DNA from: Arenicola marina
Lineage: Eukaryota; Annelida; Polychaeta; Arenicolidae
Direction of reading: 5' to 3'
Length of the DNA: 64,000 bases
Assembly (NCBI GenBank): GCA_964019135.1
Contig: OZ025252.1
Location: forward strand, 44,924,959-44,988,958
The position numbers and the translations under genes are program-made. The notes under the pieces were generated by a model, which was not told the DNA's origin, did not search any database, and saw nothing but the letters and a program-made list of their open reading frames with translations. This document shows positions 11,261-21,915 of the stretch, one piece after another; position 1 is the first letter of the stretch, and every line of letters starts with the position of its first letter.

Positions 11261-14200
11261 CCGACGATAAAGCCAACTCTGACGTCGGTCCGGCTAGGCC
11301 GACGATAAAGTCAACGTTGGCCTCTGACGTCCGTCCACCCCGACGATAAAGCCAACTCTGACGTCCGTCCACCCCGACGATAAAGCCAACTCTGACGTCG
11401 GTTCGCCCAGGCCGACGATAAAGCCAACGTTGGCCTCTGACGTCCGTCCACCCCGACGATAAAGCCAACTCTGACGTCCGTCCACCCCGACGATAAAGCC
11501 AACTCTGACGTCGGTTCGCCCAGGCCGACGATAAAGCCAACGTTGGCCTCTGACGTCCGTCCACCCCGACGATAAAGCCAACTCTGACGTCCGTCCACCC
11601 CGACGATAAAGCCAACTCTGACGTCCGTCCACCCCGACGATAAAGCCAACTCTGACGTCCGTCCACCCCGACGATAAAGCCAACTCTGACGTCCGTCCAC
11701 CCCGACGATAAAGCCAACTCTGACGTCCGTCCACCCCGACGATAAAGCCAACTCTGACGTCCGTCCACCCCGACGATAAAGCCAACTCTGACGTCCGTCC
11801 ACCCCGACGATAAAGCCAACTCTGACGTCCGTCCACCCCGACGATAAAGCCAACTCTGACGTCCGTCCACCCCGACGATAAAGCCAACTCTGACGTCCGT
11901 CCACCCCGACGATAAAGCCAACTCTGACGTCCGTCCACCCCGACGATAAAGCCAACTCTGACGTCGGTCCACCCCGACGATAAAGCCAACTCTGACGTCG
12001 GTCCGGCTAGGCCGACGATAAAGCCAACTCTGACGTCCGTCCACCCCGACGATAAAGCCAACTCTGACGTCCGTCCACCCCGACGATAAAGCCAACTCTG
12101 ACGTCCGTCCACCCCGACGATAAAGCCAACTCTGACGTCCGTCCACCCCGACGATAAAGCCAACTCTGACGTCCGTCCACCCCGACGATAAAGCCAACTC
12201 TGACGTCCGTCCACCCCGACGATAAAGCCAACTCTGACGTCCGTCCACCCCGACGATAAAGCCAACTCTGACGTCCGTCCACCCCGACGATAAAGCCAAC
12301 TCTGACGTCCGTCCACCCCGACGATAAAGCCAACTCTGACGTCCGTCCACCCCGACGATAAAGCCAACTCTGACGTCCGTCCACCCCGACGATAAAGCCA
12401 ACTCTGACGTCCGTCCACCCCGACGATAAAGCCAACTCTGACGTCCGTCCACCCCGACGATAAAGCCAACTCTGACGTCCGTCCACCCCGACGATAAAGC
12501 CAACTCTGACGTCCGTCCACCCCGACGATAAAGCCAACTCTGACGTCCGTCCACCCCGACGATAAAGCCAACTCTGACGTCCGTCCACCCCGACGATAAA
12601 GCCAACTCTGACGTCCGTCCACCCCGACGATAAAGCCAACTCTGACGTCCGTCCACCCCGACGATAAAGCCAACTCTGACGTCCGTCCACCCCGACGATA
12701 AAGCCAACTCTGACGTCCGTCCACCCCGACGATAAAGCCAACTCTGACGTCCGTCCACCCCGACGATAAAGCCAACTCTGACGTCCGTCCACCCCGACGA
12801 TAAAGCCAACTCTGACGTCCGTCCACCCCGACGATAAAGCCAACTCTGACGTCCGTCCACCCCGACGATAAAGCCAACTCTGACGTCCGTCCACCCCGAC
12901 GATAAAGCCAACTCTGACGTCCGTCCACCCCGACGATAAAGCCAACTCTGACGTCCGTCCACCCCGACGATAAAGCCAACTCTGACGTCCGTCCACCCCG
13001 ACGATAAAGCCAACTCTGACGTCCGTCCACCCCGACGATAAAGCCAACTCTGACGTCCGTCCACCCCGACGATAAAGCCAACTCTGACGTCCGTCCACCC
13101 CGACGATAAAGCCAACTCTGACGTCCGTCCACCCCGACGATAAAGCCAACTCTGACGTCCGTCCACCCCGACGATAAAGCCAACTCTGACGTCCGTCCAC
13201 CCCGACGATAAAGCCAACTCTGACGTCCGTCCACCCCGACGATAAAGCCAACTCTGACGTCCGTCCACCCCGACGATAAAGCCAACTCTGACGTCCGTCC
13301 ACCCCGACGATAAAGCCAACTCTGACGTCCGTCCACCCCGACGATAAAGCCAACTCTGACGTCCGTCCACCCCGACGATAAAGCCAACTCTGACGTCCGT
13401 CCACCCCGACGATAAAGCCAACTCTGACGTCCGTCCACCCCGACGATAAAGCCAACTCTGACGTCCGTCCACCCCGACGATAAAGCCAACTCTGACGTCC
13501 GTCCACCCCGACGATAAAGCCAACTCTGACGTCCGTCCACCCCGACGATAAAGCCAACTCTGACGTCCGTCCACCCCGACGATAAAGCCAACTCTGACGT
13601 CCGTCCACCCCGACGATAAAGCCAACTCTGACGTCCGTCCACCCCGACGATAAAGCCAACTCTGACGTCGGTCCACCCCGACGATAAAGCCAACTCTGAC
13701 GTCGGTCCGGCTAGGCCGACGATAAAGCCAACTCTGACGTCCGTCCACCCCGACGATAAAGCCAACTCTGACGTCCGTCCACCCCGACGATAAAGCCAAC
13801 TCTGACGTCCGTCCACCCCGACGATAAAGCCAACTCTGACGTCCGTCCACCCCGACGATAAAGCCAACTCTGACGTCCGTCCACCCCGACGATAAAGCCA
13901 ACTCTGACGTCCGTCCACCCCGACGATAAAGCCAACTCTGACGTCCGTCCACCCCGACGATAAAGCCAACTCTGACGTCCGTCCACCCCGACGATAAAGC
14001 CAACTCTGACGTCCGTCCACCCCGACGATAAAGCCAACTCTGACGTCCGTCCACCCCGACGATAAAGCCAACTCTGACGTCCGTCCACCCCGACGATAAA
14101 GCCAACTCTGACGTCCGTCCACCCCGACGATAAAGCCAACTCTGACGTCCGTCCACCCCGACGATAAAGCCAACTCTGACGTCCGTCCACCCCGACGATA

Positions 14201-14923
14201 AAGCCAACTCTGACGTCCGTCCACCCCGACGATAAAGCCAACTCTGACGTCCGTCCACCCCGACGATAAAGCCAACTCTGACGTCCGTCCACCCCGACGA
14301 TAAAGCCAACTCTGACGTCCGTCCACCCCGACGATAAAGCCAACTCTGACGTCCGTCCACCCCGACGATAAAGCCAACTCTGACGTCCGTCCACCCCGAC
14401 GATAAAGCCAACTCTGACGTCCGTCCACCCCGACGATAAAGCCAACTCTGACGTCCGTCCACCCCGACGATAAAGCCAACTCTGACGTCCGTCCACCCCG
14501 ACGATAAAGCCAACTCTGACGTCCGTCCACCCCGACGATAAAGCCAACTCTGACGTCCGTCCACCCCGACGATAAAGCCAACTCTGACGTCCGTCCACCC
14601 CGACGATAAAGCCAACTCTGACGTCCGTCCACCCCGACGATAAAGCCAACTCTGACGTCCGTCCACCCCGACGATAAAGCCAACTCTGACGTCCGTCCAC
14701 CCCGACGATAAAGCCAACTCTGACGTCCGTCCACCCCGACGATAAAGCCAACTCTGACGTCCGTCCACCCCGACGATAAAGCCAACTCTGACGTCGGTCC
14801 ACCCCGACGATAAAGCCAACTCTGACGTCCGTCCACCCCGACGATAAAGCCAACTCTGACGTCCGTCCACCCCGACGATAAAGCCAACTCTGACGTCGGT
14901 TCGCCCAGGCCGACGATAAAGCC
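11261..14923. repeat. 34-bp minisatellite, about 107 copies
   Basis: The unit contains GACGATAAAGCCAACTC then TGACGTCCGTCCACCCC. Most units are identical over long stretches. A 38-bp variant unit ending GGTCCGGCTAGGCC occurs at 12001 and again at 13705. The spacing of 1704 bp equals 49 units of 34 plus one of 38, a large internal duplication. Longer variants with GGTTCGCCCAGGCC sit near both ends (11400, 11513 and 14897). The unit lacks stops in all three minus frames, which yields open frames of up to 1214 codons and, together with the next array, 2247 codons. Every unit contains the TGACGT core of CREB/ATF sites. Confidence 0.95.
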
Positions 14924-14967
14924 TTTCGTACTTTCTTGGTATTTTTGAAACCGTATTCTGTGTATTC

Positions 14968-17900
14968 GGATCAGGGATCTGTTACTTCTGCCCTGGAGGA
15001 CAGTAAACACCAACCTGTGGTGGATCAGGGATCTGTTACTTCTGCCCTGGAGAACAGTAAACACCAACCTGTGGTGGATCAGGGATCTGTTACTTCTGCC
15101 CTGGAGGACAGTAAACACCAACCTGTGGTGGATCAGGGATCTGTTACTTCTGCCCTGGAGGACAGTAAACACCAACCCGTGGTGGATCAGGGATCTGTTA
15201 CTTCTGCCCTGGAGGACAGTAAACACCAACCTGTGGTGGATCAGGGATCTGTTACTTCTGCCCTGGAGGACAGTAAACACCAACCCGTGGTGGATCAGGG
15301 ATCTGTTACTTCTGCCCTGGAGGACAGTAAACACCAACCTGTGGTGGATCAGGGATCTGTTACTTCTGCCCTGGAGGACAGTAAACACCAACCTGTGGTG
15401 GATCAGGGATCTGTTACTTCTGCCCTGGAGGACAGTAAACACCAACCTGTGGTGGATCAGGGATCTGTTACTTCTGCCCTGGAGGACAGTAAACACCAAC
15501 CTGTGGTGGATCAGGGATCTGTTACTTCTGCCCTGGAGGACAGTAAACACCAACCTGTGGTGGATCAGGGATCTGTTACTTCTGCCCTGGAGGACAGTAA
15601 ACACCAACCTGTGGTGGATCAGGGATCTGTTACTTCTGCCCTGGAGGACAGTAAACACCAACCTGTGGTGGATCAGGGATCTGTTACTTCTGCCCTGGAG
15701 GACAGTAAACACCAACCTGTGGTGGATCAGGGATCTGTTACTTCTGCCCTGGAGGACAGTAAACACCAACCTGTGGTGGATCAGGGATCTGTTACTTCTG
15801 CCCTGGAGGACAGTAAACACCAACCTGTGGTGGATCAGGGATCTGTTACTTCTGCCCTGGAGGACAGTAAACACCAACCTGTGGTGGATCAGGGATCTGT
15901 TACTTCTGCCCTGGAGGACAGTAAACACCAACCTGTGGTGGATCAGGGATCTGTTACTTCTGCCCTGGAGGACAGTAAACACCAACCTGTGGTGGATCAG
16001 GGATCTGTTACTTCTGCCCTGGAGGACAGTAAACACCAACCTGTGGTGGATCAGGGATCTGTTACTTCTGCCCTGGAGGACAGTAAACACCAACCTGTGG
16101 TGGATCAGGGATCTGTTACTTCTGCCCTGGAGGACAGTAAACACCAACCTGTGGTGGATCAGGGATCTGTTACTTCTGCCCTGGAGGACAGTAAACACCA
16201 ACCTGTGGTGGATCAGGGATCTGTTACTTCTGCCCTGGAGGACAGTAAACACCAACCTGTGGTGGATCAGGGATCTGTTACTTCTGCCCTGGAGGACAGT
16301 AAACACCAACCTGTGGTGGATCAGGGATCTGTTACTTCTGCCCTGGAGGACAGTAAACACCAACCTGTGGTGGATCAGGGATCTGTTACTTCTGCCCTGG
16401 AGGACAGTAAACACCAACCTGTGGTGGATCAGGGATCTGTTACTTCTGCCCTGGAGGACAGTAAACACCAACCTGTGGTGGATCAGGGATCTGTTACTTC
16501 TGCCCTGGAGGACAGTAAACACCAACCTGTGGTGGATCAGGGATCTGTTACTTCTGCCCTGGAGGACAGTAAACACCAACCTGTGGTGGATCAGGGATCT
16601 GTTACTTCTGCCCTGGAGGACAGTAAACACCAACCTGTGGTGGATCAGGGATCTGTTACTTCTGCCCTGGAGGACAGTAAACACCAACCTGTGGTGGATC
16701 AGGGATCTGTTACTTCTGCCCTGGAGGACAGTAAACACCAACCTGTGGTGGATCAGGGATCTGTTACTTCTGCCCTGGAGGACAGTAAACACCAACCTGT
16801 GGTGGATCAGGGATCTGTTACTTCTGCCCTGGAGGACAGTAAACACCAACCTGTGGTGGATCAGGGATCTGTTACTTCTGCCCTGGAGGACAGTAAACAC
16901 CAACCTGTGGTGGATCAGGGATCTGTTACTTCTGCCCTGGAGGACAGTAAACACCAACCTGTGGTGGATCAGGGATCTGTTACTTCTGCCCTGGAGGACA
17001 GTAAACACCAACCTGTGGTGGATCAGGGATCTGTTACTTCTGCCCTGGAGGACAGTAAACACCAACCTGTGGTGGATCAGGGATCTGTTACTTCTGCCCT
17101 GGAGGACAGTAAACACCAACCTGTGGTGGATCAGGGATCTGTTACTTCTGCCCTGGAGGACAGTAAACACCAACCTGTGGTGGATCAGGGATCTGTTACT
17201 TCTGCCCTGGAGGACAGTAAACACCAACCTGTGGTGGATCAGGGATCTGTTACTTCTGCCCTGGAGGACAGTAAACACCAACCTGTGGTGGATCAGGGAT
17301 CTGTTACTTCTGCCCTGGAGGACAGTAAACACCAACCTGTGGTGGATCAGGGATCTGTTACTTCTGCCCTGGAGGACAGTAAACACCAACCTGTGGTGGA
17401 TCAGGGATCTGTTACTTCTGCCCTGGAGGACAGTAAACACCAACCTGTGGTGGATCAGGGATCTGTTACTTCTGCCCTGGAGGACAGTAAACACCAACCT
17501 GTGGTGGATCAGGGATCTGTTACTTCTGCCCTGGAGGACAGTAAACACCAACCTGTGGTGGATCAGGGATCTGTTACTTCTGCCCTGGAGGACAGTAAAC
17601 ACCAACCTGTGGTGGATCAGGGATCTGTTACTTCTGCCCTGGAGGACAGTAAACACCAACCTGTGGTGGATCAGGGATCTGTTACTTCTGCCCTGGAGGA
17701 CAGTAAACACCAACCTGTGGTGGATCAGGGATCTGTTACTTCTGCCCTGGAGGACAGTAAACACCAACCTGTGGTGGATCAGGGATCTGTTACTTCTGCC
17801 CTGGAGGACAGTAAACACCAACCTGTGGTGGATCAGGGATCTGTTACTTCTGCCCTGGAGGACAGTAAACACCAACCTGTGGTGGATCAGGGATCTGTTA

Positions 17901-20206
17901 CTTCTGCCCTGGAGGACAGTAAACACCAACCTGTGGTGGATCAGGGATCTGTTACTTCTGCCCTGGAGGACAGTAAACACCAACCTGTGGTGGATCAGGG
18001 ATCTGTTACTTCTGCCCTGGAGGACAGTAAACACCAACCCTGTGGTGGATCAGGGATCTGTTACTTCTGCCCTGGAGGACAGTAAACACCAACCTGTGGT
18101 GGATCAGGGATCTGTTACTTCTGCCCTGGAGGACAGTAAACACCAACCTGTGGTGGATCAGGGATCTGTTACTTCTGCCCTGGAGGACAGTAAACACCAA
18201 CCTGTGGTGGATCAGGGATCTGTTACTTCTGCCCTGGAGGACAGTAAACACCAACCTGTGGTGGATCAGGGATCTGTTACTTCTGCCCTGGAGGACAGTA
18301 AACACCAACCTGTGGTGGATCAGGGATCTGTTACTTCTGCCCTGGAGGACAGTAAACACCAACCCGTGGTGGATCAGGGATCTGTTACTTCTGCCCTGGA
18401 GGACAGTAAACACCAACCTGTGGTGGATCAGGGATCTGTTACTTCTGCCCTGGAGGACAGTAAACACCAACCTGTGGTGGATCAGGGATCTGTTACTTCT
18501 GCCCTGGAGGACAGTAAACACCAACCTGTGGTGGATCAGGGATCTGTTACTTCTGCCCTGGAGGACAGTAAACACCAACCTGTGGTGGATCAGGGATCTG
18601 TTACTTCTGCCCTGGAGGACAGTAAACACCAACCTGTGGTGGATCAGGGATCTGTTACTTCTGCCCTGGAGGACAGTAAACACCAACCTGTGGTGGATCA
18701 GGGATCTGTTACTTCTGCCCTGGAGGACAGTAAACACCAACCTGTGGTGGATCAGGGATCTGTTACTTCTGCCCTGGAGGACAGTAAACACCAACCCGTG
18801 GTGGATCAGGGATCTGTTACTTCTGCCCTGGAGGACAGTAAACACCAACCTGTGGTGGATCAGGGATCTGTTACTTCTGCCCTGGAGGACAGTAAACACC
18901 AACCTGTGGTGGATCAGGGATCTGTTACTGCTGCCCTGGAGGACAGTAAACACCAACCTGTGGTGGATCAGGGATCTGTTACTTCTGCCCTGCAGGACAG
19001 TAAACACCAACCCGTGGTGGATCAGGGATCTGTTACTTCTGCCCTGGAGGACAGTAAACACCAACCCGTGGTGGATCAGGGATCTGTTACTTCTGCCCTG
19101 GAGGACAGTAAACACCAACCTGTGGTGGATCAGGGATCTGTTACTTCTGCCCTGGAGGACAGTAAACACCAACCTGTGGTGGATCAGGGATCTGTTACTT
19201 CTGCCCTGGAGGACAGTAAACACCAACCCGTGGTGGATCAGGGATCTGTTACTTCTGCCCTGGAGGACAGTAAACACCAACCTGTGGTGGATCAGGGATC
19301 TGTTACTTCTGCCCTGGAGGACAGTAAACACCAACCTGTGGTGGATCAGGGATCTGTTACTTCTGCCCTGGAGGACAGTAAACACCAACCTGTGGTGGAT
19401 CAGGGATCTGTTACTTCTGCCCTGGAGGACAGTAAACACCAACCTGTGGTGGATCAGGGATCTGTTACTTCTGCCCTGGAGGACAGTAAACACCAACCCG
19501 TGGTGGATCAGGGATCTGTTACTTCTGCCCTGGAGGACAGTAAACACCAACCTGTGGTGGATCAGGGATCTGTTACTTCTGCCCTGGAGGACAGTAAACA
19601 CCAACCCGTGGTGGATCAGGGATCTGTTACTTCTGCCCTGGAGGACAGTAAACACCAACCCGTGGTGGATCAGGGATCTGTTACTTCTGCCCTGGAGGAC
19701 AGTAAACACCAACCTGTGGTGGATCAGGGATCTGTTACTTCTGCCCTGGAGGACAGTAAACACCAACCCGTGGTGGATCAGGGATCTGTTACTTCTGCCC
19801 TGGAGGACAGTAAACACCAACCTGTGGTGGATCAGGGATCTGTTACTTCTGCCCTGGAGGACAGTAAACACCAACCTGTGGTGGATCAGGGATCTGTTAC
19901 TTCTGCCCTGGAGGACAGTAAACACCAACCTGTGGTGGATCAGGGATCTGTTACTTCTGCCCTGGAGGACAGTAAACACCAACCCGTGGTGGATCAGGGA
20001 TCTGTTACTTCTGCCCTGGAGGACAGTAAACACCAACCCGTGGTGGATCAGGGATCTGTTACTTCTGCCCTGGAGGACAGTAAACACCAACCCGTGGTGG
20101 ATCAGGGATCTGTTACTTCTGCCCTGGAGGACAGTAAACACCAACCCGTGGTGGATCAGGGATCTGTTACTTCTGCCCTGGAGGACAGTAAACACCAACC
20201 TGTGGT
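14968..20206. repeat. 54-bp minisatellite, 97 copies
   Basis: The unit contains GGATCAGGGATCTGTTACTT, CTGCCCTGGAGGACAG and TAAACACCAACCTGTGGT. The span is 5239 bp, which is 97 x 54 plus one base. The extra base is a C in the run at 18038-18040 and is the only indel noticed. Variation is nearly confined to CAACCT/CAACCC; rare changes are GAGAAC near 15051, ACTGCTG near 18929 and CTGCAGG near 18990. Units from about 15300 to 18030 look identical, while those after 18040 mix T and C variants. With 54 divisible by three, an 18-residue repeat stays open on +, but no in-frame ATG or gene context was found. Confidence 0.96.
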
Positions 20207-20976
20207 TTATCAGCTCATATAAAACCGACGTTTGCATAATGTGACAGGCGTGCGCCACGGGGACCTTGTTTCAACGACTCATGTCAGATTGTCGCTACCC
20301 GGGCTTCTGCTATATGCAAGCTTTCTTGTGGACGGAAGGCAGCCACAGCGAGAGCGAGGGTTAAGAGGGAGAGAGAGGGTAGGGCAGCGAGAGGGAGGGC
20401 GAAGTGAGTGCGATAGGCAGAGAGGTGCGTGGGTGTGTGGGTGTGTGGGGAAGGGAGGGGTGACCGCCTCCCCTGTGCCGGCGGAGGGTCACGGCGCCCC
20501 TGGGGACGGACCAATCACAGAGATGGAGAATGCCTCGCTTGCCGCCGGTATCGGTGGTAACCACGGTGTGGGGGCGGCACACCCTACAGAGAGAGCAGTT
20601 GACCGGGGCACGGATAGGCTGCGACTATGATGGTAGCCGTGGGTGCGGCACTCCCAGGGCTGTGACCTTCGCCTGCGTCACGGCAAAGGTGACCCGATCG
20701 CATCCCCGTGACGTCGGCACGTCAGGCCAATGTATTATTCACACATTCTGACGTGAATACACCGCTAGGATCGGTCAGCTGAAAGGTGCCGCCACCTAGC
20801 GACGAGCGGGCGCGGTGTGTTGTTTACAGCAGCTTGGAGTCGTGGTTATTGAACGGCTGTGTGGTACTGCTACCGACATGGACGGGGCACACCAGACACT
20901 CGGCTCGTAGCTGTGGAAGTGGAACAAAGACCTCGTGACTATCGTCTCTCCCGCACCGTGTGTTTACAGTCCGGTG

Positions 20977-20984
20977 TGACGTCA
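20977..20984. promoter_or_regulatory. Consensus CRE palindrome
   Basis: The sequence is TGACGTCA, the full palindromic cAMP-response element, about 670 bp upstream of the GPCR start codon. Occupancy cannot be inferred from sequence alone. Confidence 0.4.
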
Positions 20985-21572
20985 CTCCTGCGATAACCGC
21001 GTTCCGTTATCTCGGTTGTTATGACGTTGCTGTTGTTGTCCGCTGTAAGTAGCTAAGGACCTTACGGGATGTAGCCACATGTGCCTCACGTGGAATACCG
21101 CGCCAGACACATCCATAGGATAGCCTCCGTCAGCACCACGTGGTGACTGACTACACCACCTATTGGTCTGTCGTTCTGTTAGTAGCCAGACGGGCCTGTA
21201 AAAGAAGCTTCCGGCCTCAAGCCTTTGACATGCAGATTATGCCACCAGCAACTTTAGAGAGACCGGGGCCTTGTTATATACGACTGAATAACAGCGGTCA
21301 CAAACAGATATGTGGATTGGCTTGTCAGTGAATTGTCAGGAATTCAGCTATAACGCTTTAAATGGTAAACCAAATGTGGTAAAACTGGTTCTACTCCATT
21401 TGTAACGTAGACGGAGTATCGATGAAAGAAACTACAAACAATATATATGGAATACATATGGAATATGCATCAACGGATATAGAACTCGCGACTTGACGTG
21501 AAACTGTAAAACACGCCGAGAGTCGCAAGCGGATATTGCTTCCACACAGGATATGACGTCGAGAATAAAGTT

Positions 21573-21581
21573 TTATATATA
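21573..21581 (+). promoter_or_regulatory. TATA-like box candidate
   Basis: The run TTATATATA lies about 70 bp upstream of the GPCR ATG and 13 bp downstream of a TGACGTC motif. If functional, transcription would start near 21605 with a leader of about 45 nt. AT-rich runs are common by chance. Confidence 0.3.
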
Positions 21582-21650
21582 CAGGGTGATTTTGAAGAAG
21601 ACAGTTAGGGTAGGTTACGGTAGGATAAGGTAGGCCGGAGCAGATATAAC

Positions 21651-21915
21651 ATGGAACTGCCCTTTGACCTCCACTCCAACAACAGTGGTCGGTCCCTGGT
21701 TTACCCTCACCGCCCGGGTCTGGCGCTTACCTACGTCAGCATCATCGGCGTCGCCTCCGTGGCCGGAACCTTCGGCAACATCCTCATCATCGTCGTCATC
21801 ATGACGTCATCGTCGGCCAGGGCTCACGCTCCGGCCGTCGGCAACATGTTCATCGTTAATCTGGCCTTGGCGGATATCGTAGTCACCGCGCTCATCAACC
21901 CCTTCAGCATTGTGG
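21651..21915 (+). CDS. GPCR exon 1: N-terminus, TM1, TM2
   Basis: This exon encodes residues 1-88 and the first base of codon 89. It ends ATTGTGG before GTAAGT, so the intron is phase 1. Exon 2 supplies GT to complete a glycine codon, and the TM2-TM3 linker reads smoothly through the join. The last 25 bases belong to the first unit of the 42-bp array, so this donor is only the first of a tandem series. The open frame itself continues to a TGA at 22137-22139. Confidence 0.85.

Larger units (their letters stand above)
20207..21650 (+). promoter_or_regulatory. Presumed 5' region of the GPCR gene
   Basis: This unique stretch separates the large arrays from the GPCR start codon. It is GC-rich with many CpG between about 20440 and 21000. 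It contains a CCAAT motif at 20511-20515, a perfect CRE palindrome TGACGTCA at 20977-20984, further TGACGT cores near 20707 and 21554, and a TATA-like run at 21573-21581. No coding exon was recognised. The promoter role is inferred from position and motifs only. An untranslated upstream exon is possible. Confidence 0.4.

Noticed and set aside
11226..18037. Minus-strand frames of 1214 and 2247 codons
   Set aside because: They run through the 34-bp and 54-bp arrays, across unrelated repeats, which a real protein would not do.
14936..20222. Plus-strand 18-residue repeat protein in the 54-bp array
   Set aside because: The commonest variant (CCT/CCC) is synonymous on +, which is tempting, but it is one site only. 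There is no ATG before the repeats and the insertion at 18040 breaks the frame.
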